DNA of 64,000 nt from the NCBI GenBank assembly GCA_027257055.1, contig JAPVLO010000019.1, positions 15,426,501-15,490,500 of the forward strand, given 5' to 3'. The position numbers and the translations under genes were made by a program. Source of the stretch: Cephalopachus bancanus. Taxonomy: Eukaryota > Chordata > Mammalia > Primates > Tarsiidae. The notes under the pieces were generated by a model. It made no database searches, was not told the DNA's origin, and worked only from the letters and a program-made list of their open reading frames with translations. This document shows positions 47,697 through 59,626 of this stretch, piece after piece; the first letter of the stretch is position 1; each line of letters opens with the position of its first letter.

Positions 47697-49640
47697 AAGA
47701 AAAAATATTTAGTACTTTTTCCAATAATTCTGGCTAAAACAAAATAATATAATTGGGTGTCTTATGAAGCACCGGCTTTCCTATAACTCAGCATGTTTCT
47801 GGAAGTGTTAGTCATTTGTTGGGGAAGCCATGTGTAACACATATGAGGTTTGTTAAAGTGAGAATGTTCACCAACCTCTTTCGTCTCTTCCAAATCCAAC
47901 CAAAGGAAAGTCTTGATTAGGCCTGTTCCTCTACTTTAATATGACAGAATTAAGAAAGTGAGTTGAAGAAGACAAGGCAGAAGAGGTGGGATAAGTGGGG
48001 AAGATTTGCCCATTAATATTATTAGTGAAGAGCCATGGAGCATGTGAATGGGCACAGACTAGATAAAAGGTCATCTGGGAGCAGGATTTGAGAATATGGT
48101 TTGGGTCCATGTGATACGTGGGGACACAAATAACTGGAGAATAGAGGCAAATCAGAAAATAGAAGAAGAACATTTCTATAAGTGTGGCTCTGGATTATGA
48201 ATTGGGTCCTTTTGAGAGGTGAAAATAAAGAACAAATTTCTTTTTAACAGTTGCATAATTCTTTGAGTAAAATTCCAATTAGTTATTTCAAACACCTACA
48301 TCAGGTAAGAATTAAAAGGCAGGACTAATATGCCCTTAGTTCCGAGTTTCTAGAATTTCAAATCTGTTGCCTAAATATTTGTTATACATGGTCATTTCTC
48401 ATTTGGAAAATGAAGAGCCTTGTTGTGAAATAATACATTCAATATCCTCTCTCAAATTTTTTCAGCACAGGTGACATTATTGTCATTTCTCACACTTGAT
48501 ACCAGTGTTTTAAAGTTTTGCCTCATGTTTTGATTGACAAAACTGGTGTCTTTCTGGACCAGAGCCAAACCCATAAAAGTATTCATGTCCTTTGATGGTG
48601 GTCAATGCTTCTCCTTGTTAAAGTACACTAACGATGTGTCTTTTCAAGTCTACCCAGGCAGCAGCTACTGATCCTTATCCCCATTCACTTATTGTCCTGG
48701 ACACCAAGCAAGCCCAGGAGTAAACACAGAACCCAGTTTGCTGCCTAGCATCCTACAGACCCTAAAGTCACAGTTCTTCCTCCACTCTGCCCCTTAACCC
48801 CAAGTTATCCATTCATCTAGGGTTTCAAACACCTTTTCCTTTCCATAATTCTAAGTATTAAGTACTTTATTAAACCTTTTCACTACAAAATGGACTATTT
48901 ATTTGTCTTATTCCCTTCTAACTAGTACTCTTCAATGTTTCTTGGGTTTGCCAGAATAACTATTTTTCTGAACCAACCAAGAAAAAAAACCCAAAACAAA
49001 TTAAATCTTTAGCTGAGAAATCATTTGCATTATATTTTTCCTGTCCCATTTTACTCATCTATTAATTTTCTTAATCTTTTCATTTCTACTTCTGCCTGAA
49101 GTGTAGAAAGCTGAGAAGAATGCTATTTCCACACCAAAAATGAGAAAAAGTTTGATTAGCTACAAAATCATAACTTTTTTTGAGCCAATGAGAGAACTGA
49201 GTTTGCAGGTCAACCACATACCGTGAATGACCAGAATGTACAGGACCCTGAAGGAGAGATGGTATGCGCAAACTGGTTCACCTGCAACAAAACATAAAGA
49301 GCAAGTGGGAAAGGGGAAATTAGTTGTAAATTTAACACACTGTTGGAAGCCAAGCGTGGGCAGGGATGTCAGTTTGTAATAGTGGTGCTATCAAAGGGTA
49401 GTTCATCTTCATTCATAGGCTCTCTTCCACAAGTTTTCAACAGGTGCCATGAGAAAGATTAAGACTAGGGTGGAAGACTGAAGAGAGCCCTCTTCAGTGG
49501 GTCAAATGCATGGGAGTGGATTGGTGACTGCAACAGGAAATGCAGAAAAATGTATATCTCTTCCTGAAACCTTCTTTTTTACTAAGAAAAGTACTAAACC
49601 CTTGGGAGAAAGGCAGAAAACGCTATCACTCTCAAAATAA
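47697..49640. other. Unassigned, apparently single-copy stretch
   Basis: About 1.9 kb with no recognisable repeat, RNA or exon. Open frames are short and lack domains. This is one of the longest parts of the window without an identifiable mobile element. Confidence 0.35.
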
Positions 49641-50945
49641 AGTTAAAGACTCATTTTATTTTTATTTTCATGTGGTTAACAAATTGTCTTAGCACCATTC
49701 ATTGAGTGGTCTGTCCTTCATTCACTGATTCACAGTGCCAACTCTGTCATAAATCGTTTTTCATATATGCATACGTTCTCCAGGTATTTAAGTTTTCTTT
49801 AAGGTCTTTAACTATTGTTTGTAATTTTCTTCATGGAAGGCTTATAAAAATGTATTTGATTTATTTCTTGGTTTCTCATATCTCTGGTTGGCATTATAAA
49901 AGTGATTTTGTTTCCTGTTTGAATATGTTTAAGTTGTTATTTGTGTATATAAGTGATATTTATTTTTATTTTGATATTTTATTTGCTACCTTGTGGATGA
50001 GTATACATAAAGAATATATAATATATTTTTGTTTTGTTTGTTGTAACACTAGAGGTACAGCTTATTGTTTTAAAACCTAACATTATATATTGGGAATGAA
50101 GTCACGTGATAGCATACATATCCACCTCACTCCTTTAAACTACATTCATTGTTCAGCTGTCTCCTTAGTGACTGTAATTTAGGTTGTTTTGATTTTTAAA
50201 TTTAACATTACTACAGTGGTTATTCTTGTACTTGCCTCCTTTTGTATATTTGCATGAATTTCTATGGTAGATTTAGAATAATGAAATTTCTACATCATAG
50301 CATTGCATATTCTTAATATTAATTAATATAATAAAATTATACTTCAATGAGACTATATCAATTTACATTCCCTTAGCTGATTATAAAAAAATATTCTTTA
50401 TACCTATAATAACATAATAAATGGATGAGTGAAAAAATTTCATCATTATTTCTCTGTCATTAGTAATAGAAGGTCTTATGTTTCTGTTGGCCATTCTCTC
50501 CTGTTCATTCCATATTTATAACTTTTACCCAAAATGTGTTATTATTTTCTTATTATAGAAAATTTTGTATAAAATGAATGATAATCTTTCATTTGTTATT
50601 ATGCAATTTATTAGTGACATTTGTCCTTTCTCAGAAGTTTTTTTAATTCTAAATTTAGATATAGTCATATAAGTCATTGAACCTTTTATGGAGTGTGTAT
50701 GTTATGTATGTGTGTGTGTGTTGTTAAGAAGGCCTTCTCTTCCTAACCATCTTTACTATGTTCTTGTACATTTCCTTTTTGTACTTTTGTAGGATTTTTA
50801 ATCCTTCTAGATGCTATTTGGGCAAAAGATAGTGAGATAGAATGTGACTTTTTTCCAGACGGATAGTCAATTTTCCCAATTATCCTAAACTGATTTCATT
50901 AAATAACTTGTCCTACTTTTCTCACTAATTTGAGATGCTACCTTT
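49641..50945 (-). mobile_element. Very old L1/HAL1-like fragments
   Basis: Minus-strand L1 similarity is clearest at 49,680-49,780 ('gtcttagcaccattcattga') and 50,780-50,930 ('gacggatagtcaattttccc'). The parts between are strongly diverged and may belong to more than one element. Confidence 0.5.
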
Positions 50946-50956
50946 AGCATTTAACA

Positions 50957-51290
50957 AAATCATGTCCTTTGCAGCCTCATGGATGCAGCTGAAGACCATC
51001 ATTCTAAGTGAACTATCACAGAAACAAAAAACTGAATGCTGCATGTTCTCACTCATAAGTGGACCCTAAACGTTGGGCACACGTGCGCAAGGGTGGGAAC
51101 AACTGATGCTGGACTAGCAGGGGTGGGGGCCAGAACAAGGGGCACACAATCACCCAATGGGTACTATGTCTAACTACTGGGGGGAGAGAGGACTTGCTAG
51201 AGGCCCAGACTTTACCTGCACATAATTTACTTAGGTAGTATATCCTCACACATACCACCTAGCTCTAAAATTTAAAAATAAACTAAAATT
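50957..51290 (+). mobile_element. L1 3' end
   Basis: Plus-strand L1 tail with 'atgtcctttgcagcctcatg', 'catgttctcactcataagtg' and an A-rich end near 51,290. This 3' UTR resembles the common primate L1 tail rather than the young family in this window. Confidence 0.8.
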
Positions 51291-51453
51291 AAAAAGTAAC
51301 TTATATTGTGATTGAATTTTCATTTTGTGAATGAGATTCTCTGCAGGCCATAGAGAAGTGGGATGGCTGGGGAGTTGGTGTGAGGAAAGATAAAACCTCC
51401 AGCAGAGACTTGCACTCCAGAGGCTTTTCAGGGAACTTTTGAGACACCAACAA

Positions 51454-51592
51454 TTTTTTTTAAAAAAATTAGAATATTAGAGACAGTTTCACTATATTGC
51501 CCAGGCTGGTTTGAACTCCTGGCTTCAAGTGATCCTCCTGTCTCAGCCTCCCAAAATGCTGGGATTTCAGGTGTGAGACGCTGTGCCCAGTT
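51454..51592 (-). mobile_element. Free left Alu monomer (FLAM-like)
   Basis: A single 7SL-derived monomer in reverse: 'tcactatattgcccaggctg', 'gaactcctggcttcaagtga', 'ctcagcctcccaaaatgctg'. There is no second arm and the sequence is old, matching a fossil Alu monomer. Confidence 0.8.
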
Positions 51593-51782
51593 GACAGCAG
51601 CAATCTTTTTAACTGCCTATTTTAAACTTCACTTATTTATAGTAATGCTGTTGCTATGTTCCATACACTATCATGAATACCTTCCATGCATTCCCTTAAT
51701 TAGTCTCACTGCTGATTAGGATTTTATGTTAGGTTTAAATAGAACACAAGTTTCAGATACTTGAATTGTTACACATAGGAAT

Positions 51783-53790
51783 TACTATGTGTCTAGGAGT
51801 TGGTCTTCTCATTGTTGTCTTGCAGGAGTTCTCTGAATCTCTTGTGTTTGAATGGTCACATCACTGATGAAATGAAGGAAGTTTTCTTGGGTAATTTCAT
51901 GAATGTTTGTTCCAGGGTGGCCTCTGTCTCCTTATCTGCCTTAGGGATTCCAGTTAATCTTACGTTCAGCATCTTAGTAAAATCATTCATCTTTTGGAGA
52001 CTTTGTTCTGTCTTTTTAAGCTTCTTTTCTATGTTTTTAACAGTTTGGGTTAGTTCCATATTTTGATCCTCAAACTCTGAGATTCTGTCTTCTGCTTGGT
52101 TAATTCTGCTTTCCGTGCTTATCAGTTTGTTATTTATTTCATTTGCTGTATTTTTTATTGCTGTTATCTCAGTTATCAACTCCTTCATTCTTTCCTCTTG
52201 TCTCTCCTCATTTCTATTTATTCTCTCTATTAATATCTTGATATCTGGGTTTGTGGTTTGAGACCCATCATTCTGGGGGCTCTTCATTATTTGAGTTCCA
52301 AAGTCTGCATTCTCAGTTGCTGTCCTCCCAGGGGTCTGCAAGAGACCCATATTCTTCCTTTGTTTTTTCTTCATTTGTGAAGGCCCCCCCCTTTTAACCT
52401 CTTCTTTAATTCTGTTGTTCAGTGAAGAGGGGATAGCTTTTACTTCTGTTTGCTCAATCTCCTATCCTTCCTTATATAGATCCTTAAGCTTTGTTCAATT
52501 TTGAAGCTGGACTAGGGGTGGGAGACTGTGCTTTTTTGCAGTTTTGAGACTTGATTAAGGGGGGAGCTATGAATCCGAAGCTATTTGCAGATCCCAGTAT
52601 TTGCTGACAGGTGTGTGGGCCCCCTGGAATTCACTTCCCACTGTCTTGCAACCTGTCCATGCAGTGGGGGTGTATGTTTGCCCCCTGAAAGCGAGATGAG
52701 ATAAGAAAAAGGAAAAGAATGGAAAAAGGAAGGAGGAAGACAAAATGAAGATTAAGAGAGGGAAAAAGAAGAAGAGGAAAAACAGACAGGCACACCAACT
52801 CATGAATAAACAGAGTCATAAAGACAGAAAAAAGAAAACAAGAACATACAGACAATTATACAAATAAACAAAAACCCCTGTTGATGTACTCACCCTCAAA
52901 AATACCCATACATAAACAGAAAATCTAAAAAAAAAAAATTAAAATAACAGAAACAGAAAGAGAGAAGAAGAAAAAAAACTTGCTCTATGGCCATTTCTGT
53001 GACTCCAGGTTCCTTTCACAAGCACTGCCAGTGCTGCTTTTTGGTTGCTGCTGCCGTGCTAGGAAGTGGCTCTGGTCTCCAGTCCATTCCCTCTGCTCTC
53101 AGCGCAGGCTGATAGGGTTGCTCTCAGCATGGGCCAGATGCCCCATGGACTACTGTGGGAGGAGAATGAATGAGATTCGTACTCACTCTACTCGTCTGCT
53201 CCTGCTGCCACTGCTCTCACTCAGGTCAGACATGTCTGTGCCTGTTCCAGTGTGAGGGATGGGCGTCTGTCTATCTGAGTTTGATGGCTGATCTCAGAGG
53301 GATGTAGGGATAGCCTCTGGGTTCCAGGTTGTAGGCTGGACAGAGCTGGGTGGGGCAGTGCAACTCTCTGCTCAGTCCTGGGATAGAGAAGATGGCACCA
53401 GTCAGTGTCTCTTCACCAGTGTTGGGGGCTCCATTCCAGATTTCCACACCCTGCCTTCTCCACAGTTCCTGCTGCTGGTGTCTGGCTTGCTGCCACTGGT
53501 GATGGCATTGGCCAGGTGCCAGGTGGTAAGGAGCAGCTATTCTCTGCTGCCTCCTCTCAACAGAGCCCCAAGAATGTCAGATGGTCCTGCATGCTGGAGT
53601 CTCCATTATTAGGATCATGGTGGGTTGCAGTCAACTCTGGAGGAGAACCCTAGGTGCAGGACCCCAAGTCTCCCCTCAGCTGGACTTTCACTCCCCCACT
53701 GGCACACACCCACTCACAAAGAGAGTTTTAATGGACACTTACTACTGTGGTGACTCACACTCTGACCTGTCCCATTGTCATCTTGCCTCT
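51783..53790 (-). mobile_element. L1 fragment keeping only the 5' UTR and part of ORF1
   Basis: Minus-strand L1 homologous to 59,045-61,549. The 5' end lies near 53,790 ('gtcatcttgcc', matching the 5' terminus of the full-length copy). A 5' UTR of about 1.4 kb is followed by ORF1, which stops at about 51,783. ORF2 and the 3' UTR are absent, the reverse of usual 5' truncation. Confidence 0.75.
51856..52374 (-). pseudogene. L1 ORF1 fragment (N-terminal coiled coil)
   Basis: A 172-codon open frame begins MKKKQRKNMG and continues into a long charged coiled coil (about residues 50-140, with 'EEINNKLISTESRINQAEDR'-like heptads and 'FEDQNMELTQTVKNIEKKLK'). The start of the RNA-recognition domain ('NVRLTGIPK') is present, but the frame then runs out and the C-terminal nucleic-acid-binding domain is missing. 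In intact L1s this protein trimerises and coats L1 RNA. Confidence 0.85.
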
Positions 53791-53950
53791 TTTCTTTCCA
53801 CTTATTCATTTTTATTTCTACTTTTGATTTTCACTGTGTTGATGAAGATCTGATTACTTACTGCTTGTAACTTGTTATAAGAAAAGCCTTGCTGAGATTA
53901 AGTTTCTTACTTCTAAATCTTGCTTATTCTTTGTCTTTGCAATCAATGCA

Positions 53951-54017
53951 AATGTGTGTGTGTGTGAATGTGTGCGTGTATGTGTGAATGTGTGTGTGTG
54001 TGAATGTGTGTGTGTGA

Positions 54018-54057
<40 letters not shown>

Positions 54058-54079
54058 GTGTGAATGTGTGTGTGTGTAT
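53951..54079. repeat. (TG)n microsatellite with GAATG interruptions
   Basis: About 130 bp of TG repeats, broken at intervals by GAATG and GCG variants into several blocks. It lies in the 550-bp gap between two L1 elements. Confidence 0.95.
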
Positions 54080-54529
54080 TGTTTGCCTAAGCTTGGTAGC
54101 ATAATTTTTAAGATAAAATTTTTTTCTTCCTCCTGTACATCTTTCTGTCTTAGCATCTTTCACTTTGATATTTGACTTTCTTACACCAATAGATATTTAC
54201 ATTAAAAGATGCTTATTTTATGAGATAAAAATTATGACATTGTTTATATAGTCATACAAATACAGCCACAGTTTTTCTGGCTGTATTCATAACTAAACTG
54301 AATTGCTTTTATAAGTAAAAATAAGGTATAAACTAGTTTCTGCCTACTTATCTTTTTTTTTTCTTTTTTATTATAAAGATGTGGGGGTACAATTCAGGGT
54401 TAGGTATACAAACGTTGATTATGCAGGTACCCTTGTTGATGAGGTATGGCCCTCACTCCCCTAGCAGTTTCCCTCAACTCTCAATCCCATCCCCCCAACA
54501 GTTTCCCACTACTGCCAATCGCTTTCTGT

Positions 54530-57500
54530 TCTTTGTTCTGTGATAGATCATTGAGATTGATTGCCTCTAAATCCATCCAAGTTGCTGCAAAGTCCATATG
54601 TTTGTTCTTCTTTATGGCTGCATAATATTCCATCGTACATATGTACTACATTTTTTTTAATCCAGTCCACCTTTGATGGGCAACATGGTCGGTTCCATGT
54701 TTTTGCTATTGTGAAAAGAGCTGCAACAAACACACATGTACAGTATCTTTTTGTAGAATGATTTGAGTTCCTCCAGGTATATTCCCAATAGGAAATTGAT
54801 GGATCATATGGAAGATCAATTTCTAGTTCTTTCTGAAATTGCCACAGTCTTCCAAAGAGGATGCACTCATTTGCATTCTCACCAGCAGTGTGGAAGCATT
54901 CCTTTTTCTCTGCATCCTCACCAGGATCTGTTGTTTGTTTTATTAATGATGGCCATTCTTACTGGGGTTAGGTGGTATCTCAATGTGGTTTTGATCTGCA
55001 TTTCTCTGATGATGAGTGAGACTGAGCACTTTTTCATGTGTCTGTTGGCTGCCCATATAGCTTCTTTTGAGAAGTGCCTATGCATGTCTTTTGCCCACTT
55101 TTTAATGGGGCTGTTTTTCTTTTTTCCTATTGGTGCATATGAGTTCCTTGTAGATCCTAGATGTTAGCCCTTTGCCAGATATAAAGTTAGCAAATATTTT
55201 TTCCCATTCTGTGGGCTGTCTCCTTGCTCTCTTGATATTTTCCTTTGCTTTGCAGAAGCTCATCAGTTTGATGAGGTCCCACTTGTCTATCTAATTTCTT
55301 AAGGCATGGACATTTAGGGTTCTGAATAGGAATTGGTTGCCAGCTCCAATTTCAATAAGGGTGTCTCCTGCATTTTCTAAGATTCTTATAGTTTGAGGTT
55401 TTACAGTTAGGTCTTTGATCCATTTAGAGTTAATTTTTGCATATGGTGATAGGTAGGGGTCCTGTTTCAATCTTCTGCCTGTGATCAGCCAGTTTTCCCA
55501 GCACCACTTACTGAATAGGTTCTCCTCTCCCCAGTAGTTGTTGTTGGAGGATTTGTCAAAGATGAGCTGGTTGAGAAATTGAGACTTTGCTTCCGGAAGC
55601 TCTGTTCCATTGATCTATGTGCCTGTTTGTACCAGTACCAGGCTGTTTTGATTACTGTAGGCTTACAGTAAAGTTTGAAGTCTGGAAGTGTAATACTTCC
55701 TGCTTTGTTTCCTCTACTAAGGATTGTTTTGGCTATTCATGGTCATTTATGTTTCCATATGAATTTCTGTATTTTCATTTCCAGATCTGAGAAGAGTGAT
55801 GTTGGTAACTTAATGGGTATTGTGTTGAATCTGTAGATTGCCTTTGGTAGGATGGACATCTTAACAATGTTGATTCTTCCTATCCATGAGCATGGACTAT
55901 TTTTCCATTTGTTTGTGTCTCTTGGATTTCTTTGAGCTGTGTTTTACAGTTCTCATTGTAAAGGTCTTTCACTTCTCTGGTTAGGAAGATGCTGAGGTAT
56001 TTCATTTTTTGTGTGTGTGGTTATTTTGAATGGGATTGTGCTTTTTACTTGTGTCTCTGCAAGCTTGTTGTTGGTGTATAGGAATACAACTGTCTTTGAC
56101 ATATTTATTTTTGTACCCTGAGATTTGCCAAAGTCCTGTATCAGTGCAAGCAGATTTTTGACAGATTCTCTTGGATTGTCAAGGTATAGGATCATATCAT
56201 CAGCAAAGAGGGATAACTTGACTTCCTCTTTTCCTATCTGGATACCCCAGATTTCCTTCTCTTGTCAAATTGCCTCAGCTAGACCTTCCAACACAATGTT
56301 GAACAAGAGGGGTGATAGTGGGCAGGCTTTTCTTGTTCCAGTTTTTAGGGGAAATATTTCCAGTTTCTGTCCATTTAGCAATATGTTAGCTGTGGGTTTA
56401 TTGTAGATGGCACTTACTATTTTGAGGTTGTTCCTTCTATACCTAGGTGTTTGAGGGTTTTTACCAAGAAGGGATGCTGGATTTTATCAAAAGGCCTTTT
56501 CTGCATCTAATGAGATAATCATGGGGTTCTTGTTTTCACATCTATTGATGTTTTTAATTACATTTATGGTCTTGTGAATTTTGAACCAGCCCTGCATTAT
56601 GGGGATGAAGCTTACTTGGTCATGTGGATGATTTTTGAGATGTGTTTATGGATTTGATTTTATAGAATCTTTTTTTTTTTGAGTGGAGTCTCACTCCATC
56701 ACCCAGACTGGAGTGCAGTGGCATGCTCCCGGCCACTGCAGCCTTGACCTGCTGGGTTCCAGCTATCCTTCTGCCTCAGCCTTCCAAGTAGCCAGAACCA
56801 CAGGTGCATGCTACCACACCCAGATAATTTGTTATTTATTGTAGAGACAAGGTCTCACCAAGTTGCCTGGGTGGGTCTCGTACCTGCGGGCTCAGGCCAT
56901 CCACTCACCTCAGCCTTCCAAAGCACTGGCTGAGCCATCAAGCCCAGCCAGTTTTCTAGAATCTTGTTGAGGACTTTTGCATCTATGTTCATAAGGGTTA
57001 TTGGCCTGTAGTTCTCTTTTTTTGTTGGATCTTTACTCGGTTTGATGTTAGCTTTGTAAAATGATTTGGGTAGAATTCCATCTTTCTCAATTGCCTGGAG
57101 TACTTTCAGTTGGATTGACATCAGCTCCTCCTTGTACATTTTGTAGAATTCTGCAGGAAAGCCATCCAGTCCAGGGCTTTTTTTTTTTTGGAGGTAGTTT
57201 TTGTATGACAGAGTCAATTTCCTGGGTTGTTATTGGTCTGTTTAGTGTCTCAATGTCTTCTTGTTTCAACCTGGGGAGGTTGTGTGATGTCAGAAAGCCC
57301 TCCATTTCATTTAGGTTATCAAGTTTGTTTCCATACAGGTGTACATAGTAATCTCTGATAATCTTTAGATTTCTTCAGGGTCAGTTGTGATTTGATCTTT
57401 TGTATTGCTGATTTTTTATTTGGGCTTTTTCTTTTTCTTGGTCATTCTGGCTAGGGGTCCATCAATCTTGTTAATTCTTTCTAAGAACCAGCTTTTTGTT

Positions 57501-58572
57501 TTGCTGATGTTTTCTATGATATTTTTGTCTTCTGTGTCCTGTATTTGGTCTCTTATTTTGGTGATTTGAATTCTTCTGTTAAAGTTGGGGTTTTGGTAGT
57601 CTTCTCTTTCCAACTCTTTTAGGTGATTTGTTAGGCTCACCACTTGTGATCTTTCCCTTTTCTGGATGTGTGCTTGTAGAGATATAAATTCCTCTCTTGG
57701 AACTATTTTCATGGCATCCCAGAGGTTTTGGTAAGATGTTTCTTCATTTTCATTTGTTTCCAGGAATCTTTTAATTTCTGCTTTGATTTCAATGTTGACC
57801 CAGTAATTGTTCAGCATCATGCTGTTTAGTGTCCATGTCTTTGTGGGCTTTGGGGAAATGTTGTTGTTGATATTTATTTTTATTCTACTGTAGTCTCATA
57901 GCATGGCAAGATTTCAACCTTATGGGATTTGCTTATGCTTGATTTATGGCCGAGGACATGATCAATCTTGGAGTACATTCCATGTGGTGATGAGTAGAAT
58001 ATATAATCTGTGGTTGTTGGGTGGAATAATCTGTAGGTATCTATTAAGTCCATTTGGTTGAGTGTCAAGTTTAGGTTCTGGATCTCCTTGGTGATTTTTT
58101 GCCTTGATGATCTATCTAGGGCTGTTAGTGGGGTATTCGAGTCCCCTGCAATAACAATGTTAGAGACAATTTCTTTTTTTAGTTTACTTAGTAGTTGCTT
58201 TATAAATGCTGGTGCTCCTGTGTTGGGTGCATATATGTTTAGGATGGATATTTCTTGTTGATTGATTGAACATTTTATCATTATGTAGTGTCCTTTTGCA
58301 TCTTTTAAAATTTTTGATAGCTTAAAAGTTGTTTTGTCTGATATTAAGATCACGACTCCTGCCTTCTTTTGTGATCCATTTGCCTGGAAACTCATTTTCC
58401 ATTCTTTAACTTTGAGTCTGTGTGCATCCCTTGTAGTGAGATGAGTCTCCTGGATGCAGCAAATAATTGGGTCATGATTTCTTATCCAATTTGCCATTCT
58501 GTGTCTTTTCAGTGTTGCATTTAGTCCATTCATATTCGGGCTTATTGAAATGTGATTGTTTATTGTTGTCAT
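54530..58572 (-). pseudogene. L1 ORF2 (endonuclease and reverse transcriptase), broken
   Basis: The first 230 codons (57,880-58,572) form an open endonuclease domain with the recognisable 'QETHL' and 'SKIDHVLGHK' motifs. The conserved GDFNTPL reads GDSNTPL, a Phe-to-Ser change beside the catalytic Asp and Asn. Downstream, pieces in different frames cover the linker (57,416-57,820), the start of RT (56,855-57,305, cut by the Alu) and the RT core, where the catalytic FADD is intact (56,193-56,207). The Cys-rich end is at about 54,548-54,733. Several frameshifts make it inactive. Without the Alu it is about 1,250 codons, near the usual ORF2 length. Confidence 0.9.
56673..56950 (-). mobile_element. 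Alu inserted in L1 ORF2
   Basis: Minus-strand Alu of the common local type. The L1 sequence 'tttt(a)(t/c)agaatctt' is repeated on both sides (about 56,658-56,672 and 56,952-56,965). It is younger than the L1 it interrupts. Confidence 0.94.
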
Positions 58573-58645
58573 GAGGTTCTTATAAAGTTTTTTTGTGTTT
58601 GCTTGTTTTCTTTTGGCTTTGGAATTAATGTGTGTGTGTGTGTTT

Positions 58646-59626
58646 TCAAGTTTCTTTGTGCGTTGTATTTTCTGTTGATTCTGTGCTCTGCTGTTCTCTT
58701 GGGAAGTATGTGGTCATTCTTATTTTTCTTGCTTCAGTGCTTAATACCTTTTTAAGTGTTTCCTGTAGAGCTGGTCTGGAAGCTGCATAATCTCTTAAGG
58801 ATTGGATGGCTGGGAAGGATTTTAATACTCCATCATTTATGAAGCTGAGCTTGGCTGGATAGGAAATTCTTGGTTGAAATTGTTTATCTTTGAGGGCATT
58901 GAATATAGGGCTCCAGTCCCTTCTTGCTTGTAGTGTTTCTGCCAAAAGGTCTGCTGCTGTTCTGATTGGCTTTCCCCAGTAGGTAGTCTGACCTTTCACT
59001 CTTGTTGCCTTTAGGACTTTTTCTTTGGTGCCTACTTTGTGTAGGTGAATTACTATGTGTCCAGGGGTTGGTCTTCTCATATGATGTCTTGTGGGGGTTC
59101 TCTGTATCTCTTGTGCTTTGCTGGTCACATCTCTGGTGAGATGGGAAATGTTTTCTGGGATTACCTCCTAAAATACTTGTTCCAAATGTTCTCCATTTCC
59201 CTTTCTTCTGGGATACCAATCAGGTATAGGTTCAGCCTCTTGATATATTTGCACATCTCTTGTAGGCTTTGTTCATTCTTTCTGAGTCTTCTTTCTAGGT
59301 TCTTTACAGGTTGGGTTAATTCCATATTCTGGTCTTCAAGTTCTGAGATTCTTTCTTCAGCTAGATTAATTCTGCTTTCCATGCTTATCATCTTGCTATT
59401 TATTTCCTGGATGAAATTTTTTGTTGCCAAAATCTCTGTTATAAGTTCTTTCAGTGTTGCATCTTGTCTTTCTTGAGTCTTATTCACTCTTTCCATCCAT
59501 TCCCTAATCCCATTCATATTCTGGGGCCAGTCATTGGTGACTTCCATTGTTTGGGCACCGAGGTCTGATTTTTTCATTGTTTGGTACACTTAAAATTGTC
59601 TGAGGTCTTCCTTTGGTTTTTCCTCA
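58646..59626 (-). pseudogene. L1 ORF1 (RNA-binding protein), frameshifted
   Basis: The gene spans about 327 codons, the expected L1 ORF1p length. A start at 59,626 (MRKNQRK...) reaches a stop after 17 codons, and a frame change continues into the coiled coil (59,161-59,589, 'INLAEERISELEDQNMELTQ'). A second frame change near 59,160 leads into the RNA-recognition and C-terminal domains (58,646-59,128, 'ISYPAKLSFINDGVLKSF', 'SRPALQETLKKVL'). It lies just before ORF2, as in all L1s. Confidence 0.88.

Noticed and set aside
53951..54163. His/Thr-rich or Cys/Val-rich open frames
   Set aside because: They are translations of a TG/CA microsatellite.
57880..58572. A 230-codon open frame, the longest in the window, as a cellular endonuclease
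   Set aside because: It is the N-terminal endonuclease domain of L1 ORF2, directly upstream of RT pieces and inside an L1 bounded by target duplications.
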